Assembly (NCBI GenBank): GCA_963807225.1 | Contig: CAWEAD010000012.1 | Coordinates: 124,001 to 188,000, forward strand | Length of the DNA: 64,000 nucleotides | Source: JAGVGT01 sp963807225 | Lineage (GTDB): Bacteria; Desulfobacterota; Desulfobulbia; Desulfobulbales; JAGXFP01 | Direction of reading: 5' to 3' | In this document: positions 1 through 12,600 of the stretch, piece after piece | Numbering within the stretch: position 1 is the first letter of the stretch | How the letters are laid out: each line of letters starts with the position of its first letter | The notes under the pieces: generated by a model | The model's database searches: none | What the model was told of the DNA's origin: nothing | Seen by the model: the letters and a program-made list of their open reading frames with translations, nothing else | Position numbers and translations under genes: made by a program

Positions 1-263
1 AGTATTTGCTGTGCCAGCACCACAAGTGCGGTCACATAATGGCTCTGCCCTGATCGCTATTTGTTTGCCCGGATGTGGGTCATGATTTCGGCGATAAATT
101 CGCGGGGTGACTCGATGCATGCCCCCCATCCTCACAATGGGAGGGGAAGCAAGAGTGCCAGTCGAAACTGGCCGGCCAATTTGCGGCGCGCTGAGGCATT
201 CAGGATGAAAACCGGTAGTTTTATGTGGCCATGTATCACAGCCGTATAATCGGTCAAATTAAG
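1..263. other. window edge, no recognisable gene
   Basis: No reading frame here has a convincing start, ribosome binding site or familiar protein sequence. It may be the 3' end of a transcription unit lying outside the window, because an intrinsic terminator follows directly at 264-298. Confidence 0.4.
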
Positions 264-298
264 AAAGCCTGCTCCAGAAATGGATCGCAGGCTTTTTT
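264..298 (+). terminator. intrinsic terminator
   Basis: Inverted repeat AAAGCCTGC (264-272) and GCAGGCTTT (287-295) form a 9-bp stem with a 14-nt loop and run into a T tract ending at 298. It probably ends a transcript entering from before the window. Confidence 0.75.
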
Positions 299-360
299 AT
301 GTAAAAATATATGGGATGGTGGGGGCTTGACCCTGAAAGTACCAAAATAATAATATTGAC

Positions 361-388
361 TTGGCATAAGGCAATTGTACGCTATAAT
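361..388 (+). promoter_or_regulatory. possible sigma-70 type promoter
   Basis: TTGGCA (361-366) and a perfect TATAAT (383-388) are separated by 16 bp in an A+T-rich stretch about 90 bp before the small gene at 478. A TTGACT at 356-361 is an alternative -35 box, but its spacing would be 21 bp. This is pattern recognition only. Confidence 0.35.
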
Positions 389-477
389 TACGGTTTAACC
401 TATAAATTGTAATTAGCATTAATTCGCTAATAATAGGCTTTGGGATAGGCTGGAATTTAAACTTTTGATATCAGTCA

Positions 478-858
478 ATGTCGACAATGACAGAAGCCGA
501 AGTCATAAATTATTTGAGGGGGCACCTTGAGGGACTTTTCCCTAAGACATGCACATGTTGCAATCGCAATTTTTCGACTTTGCGTGAATTCCTTCAAATA
601 ACCAAACACTTAGGAGACGCTATCCCATACGATGCCGAATTCGGAAACTGGGAACCGTTAAGACCGCTAGGGATGATATCGTATTCCGTCTGCCCCTGTA
701 ATAATACCTTGGTACTTTCGTCTAAGGGCATGGATCTTCCTTTGATCTGGTCATTATTGGAATGGATAAGATATGAAACTGTAAAACGAAGTTTAACCCC
801 TACGGCATTACTCAATTATCTACGTGACAAGATATGCAATGAGGTGCTTACGGAATAG
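478..858 (+). CDS. hypothetical protein with Cys pairs
   Basis: A 126-residue protein that I do not recognise. The N-terminal third carries a closely spaced cysteine cluster (CTCC, followed by NRNFSTL) and the middle a CPC motif, so a small structural metal site is possible but unproven. The C-terminal half is helical and hydrophobic-patterned, with no signal peptide or clear membrane segment. The DNA is more A+T-rich than most of the window, which may point to acquisition. No good Shine-Dalgarno precedes either ATG (478 or 487), so the start is uncertain. It is convergent with the sigma-54 activator gene downstream and shares no obvious operon. Confidence 0.65.
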   Translation: MSTMTEAEVINYLRGHLEGLFPKTCTCCNRNFSTLREFLQITKHLGDAIPYDAEFGNWEPLRPLGMISYSVCPCNNTLVLSSKGMDLPLIWSLLEWIRYETVKRSLTPTALLNYLRDKICNEVLTE

Positions 859-931
859 GTTGAAACTGCGGTAAACAAGGGAAAACCGGCGGGCTCAATT
901 CTTTAACCCGAGGATAAAGCAGGCTTTATAA

Positions 932-2482
932 TTATTCAATCCCGTAGCGTTTCATTTTTTTGTACAGACCCTGTCTGGATATCCCAAGCTTGTCAGCGGC
1001 ATGCACCTTGTTCCCTCTGGTCTCTCCAAGGGCTTTAACAATCTCCAGTTTTTCAAGGGCTTTAACTTGTCCCGGAAGATTTTCTCCTGAAACATCCTCT
1101 GATTCGTGTTGCTCAAAATCCTTGCCTTTGACTCCATCAGAACAATATTCGGCACTGACCGGTTCCCCTTCCGGGGTGAGAGCCACCAACCGCTCTATTT
1201 CTCTTTGCAGCTGCCTCACATTGCCGGGCCAGGAATATTTCTCCAATAATGAGGACACTTCCGAAGTAAGGATTCCGACCTTTTTATTGAACCGTTTCGA
1301 AGTCTGCTCCAGAAAAGTCAAAGCAAGAGGGAGAATATCTTCCTTCCGATCTCGTAGCGGCGGTATAACTATCTCCACGGAAAACAATCTGAAAAACAGA
1401 TCTTGCCTGAATCTTCCCGCTTTCACTTCCTCCTGCAGATTCTTGTTGGTGGCGCTGATAAGCCTGAAGTCATACTTGATAGGATTGGTACTGCCCAATC
1501 TGGTACCTTCCCTTTCCTGAATGGCCCGGAGAAATTTGGGCTGCATGACCAAAGGCATGTCAGCTATCTCATCAAGAAAGAGAGTCCCTTGGTTTGCCGC
1601 TTCAAAAAGCCCTTTTTTCCTGTTTTCCGCACCGGTAAAGGCGCCTTTTTCATAACCGAAAAATTCACTCTCCATCAGGTTTTCCGGTATTGAAGCACAG
1701 TTTACGGCAATAAAGGGATTATCCCGGTGATTACTGCCGTCATGGATCATTCTGGAGATCAGCTCCTTGCCGGTGCCGTTTTCTCCCTGTAACAGGACAT
1801 TGATAGGAGTGGCGCAGACAACATGCACAAGTTCCAGCACCTGCAGCATGGAAGAGCTTTTGGCAACAAATTTGGGATCAAGAAAATATCCTTTATCGAA
1901 CCGTTCGACCTCACGGTTGATCTGCTTTGATACCCGGAGAATTTCCTGATTGATAATGATGTTTTCAATGGACATGGCAAGATAATTGGCAACTTCACTC
2001 AGCAGTATCCGATCCTCTTCTTCGAACCCCTCATCGCCCAACTTGTTCAACACCTGAACGGCGCCGGTAACCCCTTGCCCGGTCAAACTTTCAATGGGAA
2101 CACAGACTGTATTGCGTGTGACAAACCCGGTGCCGGCATCGACCTGCTTGTGATAACCGGTTCGTTTATTTAATTTGTTATTAATTGACGGTTGTCCCGA
2201 TTCAATAACCTGCCCGGCTATACTGCCTTTTCGTGGCGGCTCAATCACTTTACCCATTAATTCGGTGCCGTATTTGGAATAAATCTTGTCTGTGCCCATT
2301 TCTATTATGAATATCGTGCACCTTTCCGCATCCAAGATCTTGGGCAGAATCTTCACAAAAAAGCTCACCAGAGACTCATAGGTATCAACAGTCCACGCGG
2401 TTGATACCTCTTCAAGGCGCATACGCAGCTCAGTGAGTCTTTTACGGGAAATCAGGGCCTTTTCTTTATTTACTTTTTTCAC
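932..2482 (-). CDS. sigma-54-dependent regulator, GAF-AAA+-Fis
   Basis: A 516-residue enhancer-binding protein that would activate sigma-54 RNA polymerase at target promoters. Domain order: GAF sensor (about 33-180), AAA+ sigma-54 interaction domain with Walker A GENGTGKE (233-240), the GAFTGA loop that contacts sigma-54 (280-285) and Walker B FLDEI (302-306), then a C-terminal Fis-type helix-turn-helix (about 490-514). There is no receiver domain, so input probably comes through a ligand bound by GAF. The start is GTG, placed by an AAGG 8 nt upstream. It stands alone and is divergent from the large surface-protein locus, so it is a candidate regulator of that locus, but no clear -24/-12 promoter was found there. 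Walker A has Asn where Ser is common (GESGTGKE). Confidence 0.93.
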   Translation of the reverse strand: MKKVNKEKALISRKRLTELRMRLEEVSTAWTVDTYESLVSFFVKILPKILDAERCTIFIIEMGTDKIYSKYGTELMGKVIEPPRKGSIAGQVIESGQPSINNKLNKRTGYHKQVDAGTGFVTRNTVCVPIESLTGQGVTGAVQVLNKLGDEGFEEEDRILLSEVANYLAMSIENIIINQEILRVSKQINREVERFDKGYFLDPKFVAKSSSMLQVLELVHVVCATPINVLLQGENGTGKELISRMIHDGSNHRDNPFIAVNCASIPENLMESEFFGYEKGAFTGAENRKKGLFEAANQGTLFLDEIADMPLVMQPKFLRAIQEREGTRLGSTNPIKYDFRLISATNKNLQEEVKAGRFRQDLFFRLFSVEIVIPPLRDRKEDILPLALTFLEQTSKRFNKKVGILTSEVSSLLEKYSWPGNVRQLQREIERLVALTPEGEPVSAEYCSDGVKGKDFEQHESEDVSGENLPGQVKALEKLEIVKALGETRGNKVHAADKLGISRQGLYKKMKRYGIE

Positions 2483-2533
2483 TTTGTAAGCCTTGTGTAC
2501 AGTTCGTAAACAAAATATACACCAAATAACATT

Positions 2534-2564
2534 ATTATAGGATCATATGCAAGTATTCAGTCAA
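2534..2564 (-). promoter_or_regulatory. possible promoter of the sigma-54 activator gene
   Basis: Read on the minus strand, TTGACT (2564-2559) and a perfect TATAAT (2539-2534) lie upstream of the GTG start at 2482. The spacing is 19 bp, longer than ideal, so confidence is low. Confidence 0.35.
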
Positions 2565-2569
2565 CTGAA
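2556..2569. promoter_or_regulatory. operator-like palindrome
   Basis: TTCAGT-CA-ACTGAA is a 6+6 bp inverted repeat with a 2-bp centre that overlaps the proposed -35 box of the divergent regulator gene. It has the size expected of a dimeric repressor or autoregulator site. The binding protein is unknown. Confidence 0.3.
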
Positions 2570-3620
2570 AATGCTGATTTTCAAGGTAATACGCCACAAT
2601 TCCACGGAAATTAACAGATCACTGAAAAAGCCATCTTTTCGCCTGATCGAAATCATCCTGAACCGGAGGATTGGTTGTCTTCCGGCATAAATATTTTCAG
2701 CAGGTGTATGGATTCTCCGGACCAACCAGTATCAGATGGATTGGCGTATGATTAAGGGATTTTCTGTGGCTTGACCATGAGGTTGTTACAGTATTTGTTG
2801 CCTGCAACGTGGTTGGCCGAGAAGCTGGCCTTGCATGTTAACTATATGATTTCAGGAGATAAGATAATTTTGAAACTCGCAACAGGCCTTTGCGGTCATT
2901 TCTCGCCGAAGAAATAACCGCAGATTCCCTAACCCAACAGGGGCTGGTGAGTGAGGGTTGTTGCTGGCACGCAATGTGCAGATTAAGACAAATAGTTTGG
3001 AGGTAAGTTTGTCGTTTTTATAAGCGACTGATAAAGGCAAACTGCACCCCCGCATCCTTAACAGAAAATACCCACACTGGACGCGAAAAGCTGCATACTC
3101 TGTCCTTGGGAATTTCCCCCAATATCACTGCTGTTCCGATTCTTGGCGTCTTCTGCGTCCTTGCCGTGCTGTCCGCTAAGGCTACCACCCAAAGGTCCGA
3201 TTGTAGTTTCCGGGACATTTCCAACTATTGCCAATCAAGGGGGCTCCGCAGTCCCGCCTGTAACCTTCACTTGGACAATTATATCGCAACCCTTTGTGGA
3301 CCGGTCTATGAAGCGGTGGTTCCCAATCCGGTTGCCTGCCTGGTCTTCGAGAAGATGCCGGCCGACAATTCCGCTGCCGGCGACAACGGCGCCCCGTCCG
3401 GATGTTCGCATTACCTCGTCGCCTGTTTAAAGGCCGGCGATTCCATCTCCAACAAGCCGAGTTACCAAGGGAGCGAGACGCGGGCATGAGCTTGAAGAGG
3501 GGGGGAAGACGCTTTCTTGTTCGTGCGGCCCGGGTGCTTGGGGCTATCGGGGTGTTGTCTTTTTGGGGCAAGCGGCAGGTGAAGAGTTCGTTCCGGAAGA
3601 CCTGGAAGGGGGGCCTCCCT
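2570..3620. other. long non-coding leader before the giant gene
   Basis: About 1 kb with no convincing intact gene. From about 3100 to 3490 the composition is coding-like and one frame contains phrases such as GTFPTIANQGG and PPVTFTWT that recall CARDB/DUF11-type secreted beta domains, but frames change and stops interrupt, so a decayed fragment is more likely than a gene. The long frame of the giant gene stays open back to about 3402, but codon content before 3621 does not look like a secreted protein N-terminus. A long untranslated leader or regulatory region is also possible. Confidence 0.35.
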
Positions 3621-6600
3621 ATGGCCCAGCCTCCACGCACAGCTGTTCTCGGATTTTCGTTGGTGCTCCTCTTCGCCCTGCTGCTGGGCACGGCCTCGTC
3701 CACCCTGGCGGCGGAGAAATTTTGTTCAGAATATGGCGGTGTTCTTGACGGGAACGTTCTCCTTGTTCCTCCTGTCCAGGTCACGATCGACACCGACTGC
3801 ACGTTCCAGAATTGGCCGCCGTACAATCCGCTGACCACCACCATCAACTTTCACACCAATGATCCCTCGATATATCTAATCATCTTCAACAACGTCTGGT
3901 ACGACGGCAACATGGCCTGCGCCAATATCCCTCACAAGCTCTGGGTGGTCAACTCAGAGGAGGGAGCTTTCAGCGGTTCATGCCAGGATATTATGATCCC
4001 CGCGGAGACTATCGCCAAGCAGTCTCCTGTGCCCACTGCCAGCATCGGCGTGCCCTTCACCTATACGTTGACTCTTCCGTCCATGAATTATCCCGCCGGT
4101 GAACCATCGACCAACACGTTGGGTAATGTCGTACTCACCGACGATCTCAATGCCGTAACCACCGACTCGGGAGTTGAGCTTTCCTACGATAGCCAAAAGG
4201 TTTACTGGAAGGGCGGCAGCACATTAACGGAAGGTACGGAATATACATTCACCGACGATCTCGGTAAGCTCACCTTCGACCTGCCCGACATCCCGGCTGG
4301 ACAGCAGCTCATAATCGAGCTCACGGTCGTCCTTGATGTCTCCTCGGCAAACACGGCAGGAAAGGTGTTCAGGAATTTCGCCGGCTGGCAATTCTCAAGG
4401 TCCATCGATCTCGATGAAGACGGCTTGATAGAAGATGAACCGGCCGGCGTCGATCTCGATGGCGATGGTGTCCCCGGAGAACATGAATTCTTTAACCCTC
4501 TCCCGGGTGAAGGGGGCATCTCGCAGCCGATGACCATCGCCGAGCCCAACCTCGTGGTCGACAAGACAAGCACGGTTTCGAACCTGAACGTTGGAACGCC
4601 GGCTCCCTTTGAGATCGATGTCCATAATGATGGCGGCAGCACGGCATGGAATGTCGAGATTACCGACATATTGCCCGACGGGCCCGACGTGCCGCCCGGC
4701 GTCGGCGGTATGTGCGATAACGCGCCGACCAATGTCACCGCCCAGGTCGTCGCGGCTGATTCTTCGGTCAGGGACTTAGACGAGGGCACCCACTACTCGG
4801 TCTCCTTTGATAATGGCACGTGCGGGCTCACCCTGACCTTTTCGAATGATCCGGATGCCTATATCGGTCCCAATGAGCACCTGATAATCGACTACCAGGC
4901 CCAGCTCGACGCTGGTACCGAACCCGGCTTGTCTTTTACCAATATTGCCGGCGCCACCAGGTGGTCCAATGCCGATAGCAGCAGTGCCGACCGCTTCGAA
5001 TATATCAAGACCTTAAGCAATGGCACGCCAGGCACCCCGGATTTCCAGGATGCCTATACAATTATCTCTGCCACGCAAGGCTATTTCTTCCTGAAATCGG
5101 TTGAAGACCTGTCCACCGGCGAGTCCCCTGCATCCGCCGCCTTTCCGGGTGACAGGCTGCGCTATACGCTGCAGATCCAGAACTTCACATACCCAAGGCT
5201 CGACATCACAACGATCGCCGACGAACTGGTCGCCGAATTCGAGTCGGGCACGCTCGCTATCTACAGCGCTGGCACCAACCTTCCGGTCACACCGGTTGTT
5301 GATGCCAATGGTGGTCCGAATGGAACGGGCTCCATAACAATCCCCGGCTTTGCCCTCGACGGGGATACGCAGTACCAGATTCAGTTCGATGTCACTCTGG
5401 CTGCATCCCTTACGGCCGCCACCGTCGTATCCAACCACGCGAGTCTCCAGGGCATTGACGAGTTTAATGTGCCCTGGTCCGGCGACAGTGATGACCCATA
5501 CAACAGCGGCCCGGCACTGCTCGGCGGCCCGAGTCAGGCCACCGATGTGACAATCCAGGCCCCCGGGGTGCTGTCCAAAGCGAACCCAGCCATTACGACC
5601 GCCACCATCGGCGACCAGTTCACCTACCAAATCTCGGTGCCTGCGAACCCGGTCGATGTGCCTTTGTATGATGTGCAGATACTGGACAACCTGAGCCGGC
5701 TGGTATCCGGCGCCGATTTGCGCTTTGTGAGCGCCACCGCTCATCTCGCTTCGGGGGCGCAGTCCTGGACGTTGACCAATTCCGGACCTGATGACATAGA
5801 CCTCATCCTTGAAGAAACGATCACCGGTATCGATATCCCGGCCGGTGATCGGGCGATCATCGAGGTTACGGTGCAGCTTCAGAATTCCCTCGCCAACGAT
5901 GCCGGCGATTCATTCACAAACAGGGCATCGTATAATTACAACAAAATTAACGGCGGCGGGGTCACGACACGGCTGGATGGCGGTGAGGGGGGCACGCCCA
6001 CCGCCATAAGCGTGGTCGAGCCGGCCCTGACGGCCTTCAAGACGGTCGCCAATGTAACGGCGGGAAAAGCCGTAACCGATCCCGCCGCCGCGGGCGATAC
6101 ACTCCGTTATACAGTCAGCGTTACCAACATTGGTAGCTCCGAAGCGTTTGATACCGACATCGTCGATACTTTGCCGGGGAATGCATCGTTAGTACCCGGT
6201 TCCGCGACGGCCACAATCAATGGCAGCCCGGTCTCCGCCTTTGCCGTGGGTCCCACCGAACTGACGCCCGGTACCTTTGTCTGGGGCAGCCAAAACGGTG
6301 ACGGCAGTCTCGACATTCCCGTGGGCCAGACTCTGGTGCTGACCTATCAGGTAAATGTGCTGACGGTTGACGGCACCCCGATCACCAACAGCGTCTATGT
6401 GGATTGGAGTTCGCTTGACAGCGGAATTGCCGGCGAGCGCACCGGCGACGGTTGCCCGGCTATTACCGCTCCCGACGATTACTGCTACGTTCCAACGCCT
6501 GCCACCATCGACACGATCGATCCCACCACCATCGTCAAGTCGGTGGTCTCGGATTCCTGGGATACCGCGCCCAGCACCGCTGCCGACTCGGTACTGCGCG

Positions 6601-9600
6601 TCGGGGATACAGTTGTCTACCGCCTTGCGCTGACCCTGCGCGAGGGAGTGACCCAAAACGTAGTGATCACCGATACCCTGGACACCGGCCTTGCCTTTGC
6701 CAGTGTTATCAGCATCAATGGCGACAGCTCCGCCCCGTTCTCCTCGGTCGCGCCTTTTACCTATACCGATTTCTCCGCACCCGTGGTCAGCGGCAATACA
6801 GTCACCTGGAGTCTTGGTGACATTGCCAATGCCATTGATCACGACACCGCTAACGATATCTTCGTTATTGAATACCGGGCGCTCGTACTGAAGGATACCC
6901 TCACCCAGGCGCCCTCGACATCGTTGGCCAACAACGTGGCACTTTCCTACACGGGTAGTGATCCTGCCTCGACTAATCTGCAAAGCGGTTCCACCATCAC
7001 GGTGTGGCAGCCGGTAATGAGCACACCGACCAAGACCGCCACCGGCTTCACCAGCCCGGCGAACGTCGACATCGTAAACGATGTCATGCCGTTCCAGTTG
7101 CGGTCATGTAACAATGGCTCGGCCCCGGCTTACAACGCCGAGTTCACCGATGTGCTGGCGAACCAGATGGATGAAACCAGCATTACAGCACCTGTGGTGA
7201 TTTTGGGGAGCACAGTGTTGAATGCCGGAACCGATTACGAATACACCTATACCGCAGCCGACCGGACCATGACCTTCGAGTTGAATACTCCGGTCAATCC
7301 GACCGAATGCGTCACCATCGATTACACCATCGGCTTCCACTCCGACGTCGTTCCGAACCAGACCTGGAACAACTCGGTAACTCTGGACGAATACTGGTCC
7401 TTGGCTACACCGACCACGACAGGTCAGCAATATGGGCCGCTTACTTCGACGCCCTTCGTCATGACCAACCCGGTGACGGTCCAACCTTTGACCAAGGTTG
7501 TTACTTCACCCGCGAGCGGTGAAGCGACCATTGGTGAAGATGTGGTCTACGAGATCACGGTGCCGAGTTCACCGGTCAATGCGGCGCTAAACAATGTGGT
7601 GGTGAGTGATACCCTGAACGGCGCCCTGGAATATGTCAGCGCCACGGCGGTGGACAATGTCGGTAATCCAGTAACCCTGACCGACAACAGCATCGCGCCG
7701 GGGAATGTGAACCTGGCCATCGCCCAGATCCCCGCGGGACAATGGGTGACCATCACCCTCCGTACGCGGGTTGCCAACAACACCTCCGCCAATGCCGGCC
7801 TCAGTTTTACCAATACCGCTGCCTATACTTACACGGGGATGGCGGATCCAACTTTGACCGAGGGCACCAGCGGTTCGGTATCCATTGTTGAGCCTTTAAT
7901 CAATGTCACCAAGAACGTGAATCCGGTGACGGCGCCCAATGCCGGCGACATCCTGACCTACACGGTCAATCTGGCGGCCCAGAGTGGCCCCGACAAATCC
8001 AAGGCCTACGATACCGAAGTCGTTGATAGCCTCAGCCTGGGGCTTGCCTACGTGGCCGGGAGTGCAACTGTAAATGGCAGCCCTGTAGAGCCGGTGTTGA
8101 ACGCTGGAGACGGCATTATCAACCCGCAGACTCTGACCTGGAGCGGCATCGATATCCCCGAAGGGATATCGGTCCAAGTCATTTACAGCGTGCAAGTGCT
8201 CAACGGTATCGTCGCCGGGCAGTCCCTGACCAACAGCGCGACGGCGCGCTGGACCAGTCTTGATGGCAGCTTTGCATACGAGCGCGATGGCAGCGGTACG
8301 CCGACCTACAATGACTATTTCGCTATGGCCACCACCAGCCTGACGGTGGGGGACAATACTTCCCTGGCCAAGGCGGAAGTGAGCGACACTTATAATGACG
8401 GCACTCCCAATGTGCGAATTGGCGACCGTGTCGAGTACGAACTGCGCCTCGGTCTCCAGGAAGGTACAACCACGGGGGTGGTGCTGACCGACGATCTGCC
8501 GACGGGCATGGCCTATGACGGCCTGGTGAGCATTTCCCCCGCTTCGGGCAGCAGTAATTTTACCTACAGTGTGGCCTCCCAACCGGCGACCGGAGATACC
8601 GGCGAGTTGACCTGGAACCTGGGCACTGTGGTCAACGCGGGCGACAACGAACCCAGCAACGACTATCTGGTCATCAGGTACCGGGTCCGGGTGCTGAACA
8701 ACGATGTCTTGGCGCAGACGCCCACGACCCAGACATTGACCAACAACGCCCGATTGGACTACACCATCGGCGGCGCTCCGGCGACACCGAAGACCGCCAG
8801 CCAGTCCCTTTATGTTTTGCAGCCCCTGCTGGCTGTGACCAAGAGTGCAGCACCGGCTGGCGGCGACACCGTAATCGTTGCCGGTGAAACGGTCTATTAC
8901 ACCGTCGATATCACCAACAGCGGCGCCGCACCCGCCTACGATACAGTACTCACCGATACGCTTCCGATCGGTTTGCGCCAGGGTGTCCCGGCCCCGACCA
9001 CCATAAGCATCACTCTGGTCGATTCGGCAACCAATACCGTTGTGGCGACCCTTGCCAATCTGGCGCCGAGCTACAACGCGAGTTCCGGGGTCGTTAACTG
9101 GAACTTCGATAGCGGAAGCGCCGATGCCTATACAATTCCGGTCGGTGAAACCTTGCGTATAACTTACCAGGTGCAGGCGGATGCGAACCTGGGACCAAAT
9201 CAGACCCTGACCAACACGGCCACCGTTACGCTGTATTACTCCTTCGACGATGAGGCGCCACCTGCCGGCGCCACGGTCGACCAGCGCGAGGTATACGGGC
9301 CAAGCAATACAGACACCACCACCCTGACCACGCCGCTGCCGGTGGCACTAGTCAAGGAAGTAAAGGATTCCACCCAGACCACCGCCAGCATCGGGGTGCC
9401 GTTCAGTTACATCATCACGGTTCCGGCAACGCCGCAGCCAACCGCGTTGAACGATGTGCGCATCGTTGACGACCTGACGACCGCCTCGGTGGCAGATCTC
9501 AGCTTCGTCAGCGTGAGCAAGGTATCGACTTGGGGCACTTGGACACCGATCAATACCGGCGACGCCAAGCACCTGGTGATTGAAGACCCAGTCAACGGCA

Positions 9601-12600
9601 TCGATATACCGGCCGGTGAGCGGGCGGAGATCGAGATCACGGTGGTCTTGGATAATTCGGCAAAGAATCTCAGCGGTCTGGTCTTCAACAACACCGCCAA
9701 CTACACATACAACATCTCCCACGACCCGGGTCTGCCGGGCACCAGCGGCGATCTGACCATCGCCGGGCCGGATACGGTAATACTGAACAAAACCGGCCCG
9801 GCGACCATGCGCCGCGGCCTGCCGGGGACCTTCACCCTCAATGTCCTGAACACCGGTACCGCGCCCGCCTGGGACCTGACCGTCAAGGACCTGTTGCCGA
9901 ACCCGACGCCGGGCGGCATGTGTGATAACGGACCGACCAATGTCACGGCCCGGGTCTTCCAGAACGACGGCTCGACTCCCGTTTCCGGCGTGCTGACTCA
10001 AGGTGCGGATTACGTGGTCGGCTTCAGCGGGGCGCCCGGCTGTACCTTGACGCTCACCATGCGATCGGCGGTAGCGGCGATTGGGCCCGGCGAGAGGCTC
10101 ATCGTCACTTATGACGCTCTGCTGGATAACGATAGCGTGGGCGGTACCAGCCTGACCAATATTGCGGCGGCGACCCAATGGTTCAGCGGCGACACCGCCG
10201 GCGGTGGCGCCACCGGTTCGATCCGGACCTATACCGGCACCCTCAGTAACGGAACGGTCGGTACCGACGATGAACAGGATGCCCACACTCTGCTTACCGA
10301 ATCGCCGGTGCTGATATTCCAAAAATCCGTGGTGAATCTCACCAGCGGCCAGGATCCGGGGACAAGCGCAAAACCGGGTGACAGGCTGCGTTACACCATC
10401 CACGTTGAAAATGTCAGCCCCATCGACCTGCCTGATTTTGCCCTGGTCGACGAACTGGATGCGCTGAATGCCACTGCTTTGTTCGTGCCCGGCAGTCTGA
10501 CTGTCGGGCCGCTTCCCGTCGGCGCCGCCGATAACACCAACCCGACCGGCGGTGCCAAAGGAACGGGGCTGCTGGATATCAGGAACCTCGACCTGGACGC
10601 CCAGGGCGGCGCCAATGCCAGCATGGATATCGTTTTCGAGGCGACTCTGGTTCCGGTCATCAATAGCGGCACGGTGGTGTTGAACCAGGCGCTCCTGAGT
10701 TCCTTTGGAGTGGTGATCGATCATAGCGACGATCCAAATGTGAGCGGTGATGAAGATCCGACCAGGACCCTGATTAACTCGGCTCCTTCGTTCGAGATAT
10801 GGAAAACTTCCCAGGATCTTACCGGCGACCCCGCCGTTCTGCTGGCCGGCGACACCATGCGTTACACAATTACGTTGAAAAACATCGGCAACGAGAATGC
10901 GGTCAATGTCATACTCAGGGACCAGGTTCCGGCCAATACCACTTACGTGGCCAACAGTACCACCCTGAACGGTAACGCTGTCGCCGATCCGGCTGCCGGC
11001 GTCTCGCCGCTGCAGGATGGCCTGCTGATCAACGCCCCCGAAGACACTACGCCGGGCGCCCTGCGCGCCGACGCCACTTCGACCACGACTAATGTGGCGA
11101 CAATAGCCTTCGAAGTAACGGTCAACGGCAACGTGCTCGACGGCACCGTCATTGCCAACCAGGGTTTCGCAAATGGTAGTGGTGCCGGAAGCGGCTCCTT
11201 CCCCGAGCATCCATCCGATGATCCGGCCACCTCGGCTCTTGATGATCCGACTCGGGACGTGGTCGGCAGCCTGCCTCTGGTCGATGCGCAAAAGACGGTG
11301 CAAATCCAGGTCGATATTAACTCAAATGGCCTGGTTGACCCAGGTGATACGCTCCGCTACACGATCACCATCAACAACCTGGGGGCGATTCCTGCGACTA
11401 ACGTGGTATTCACCGATGCAGTGCCGGCCGATACCACATACCAGGATGACAGTACCTTCCTGAACGGCGAAAGTGTCGCCGATCCGGCTCCCGGGGTCTC
11501 TCCGTTGGTCGCCGGCATTCCCGTAAGTTCTTCCGATCTAACGCCGCCGCTGCCCACCGCCGGCAACGGCGTCCTGTCGCCCGGCGCCGCTGCCGTCATC
11601 ACCTTTGCTGTGCTAGTGGACCCCGGCGTATCGCCTGACACTGTCATCAGCAATCAGGGGTTGGTGACCACCAACGAACTGCCTGACGAGCCCACCGATG
11701 CCGACGGAATCGACGCCAACGGCGACCAGCCCACCCAGGTGATAGTGGGCCCGGCCCAGTTGTTGAGCATAACCAAGGAAGTATTCGTGGTCGGGGGCGG
11801 CGCCGCCGAACCGGGTGCACAGCTCGAGTACCTGATCCGGGTGACCAATATCGGCAATACTCCCGCCACGAATGTGGTGGTGACCGACGATCTCGGGCTG
11901 TTGACCGGTCAGGTGGCCTATATCGCCGGTTCGGGCCTCATGAACGGCTCCGCGGCGGGGGTCAGCTACACGGGCTCGGTGCTCACCGCCGATTACGCGG
12001 CCCAGTATGGCGTCCTGCAGCCGGGGGCTGTTGTCAACGTCCGGTTCCGGGTGGAGATCGACCCGGCCCTGCCGATCGGAGCGACCATTACCAATCAATG
12101 TACCGTCAGCTGGAACGTCGGGACGCAGAGCACTTCGGCCAGCGTATCGCTCGACGTGGGCGGCACGCCGGGCAGCGCCGGCCTCAACGGCAGGGTCTGG
12201 CACGATGCCAATCTGGATAAACTCTACGACAGTTCCGAGCTAACCCTGGCGGGCTGGTCTGTCGAGTTGTATCGTAACAATGTTTTACTGACCACAACCC
12301 TGACTGATGCCAATGGAGCTTACATCTTAGGTGGCGTGGTGCCCAACCAGGGCTTGCCCGAACCTTACGAAGTGCGCTTCCGCGCACCGGGCGCTGGTCC
12401 GAACACTGCTACCCTTGGCTATGCCGATTCCCCTTCCCCGTTTATCAACGGCCCGCAGCGCATCAGCGGTATCTTTGTCGCGCCCAGCAGCAATCAGCAG
12501 AATATGAACCTGCCGATTTGGCCCAACGGGGTGGTATTCAACTCGGTCATCAGGAACCCGGTTGCGGGGGCAACCCTAACCATGCTCCACAACGGCGGTG

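Noticed and set aside
3027..3095. GEMM-like cyclic di-GMP riboswitch phrases (AAAGGCAAACT, then GGACGCGAAAAGC) in the leader of the giant gene
   Set aside because: The joining hairpin is not formed, the second half of the motif is missing at the right distance, and the only GAGTTACC-like phrase is more than 300 bp further on.
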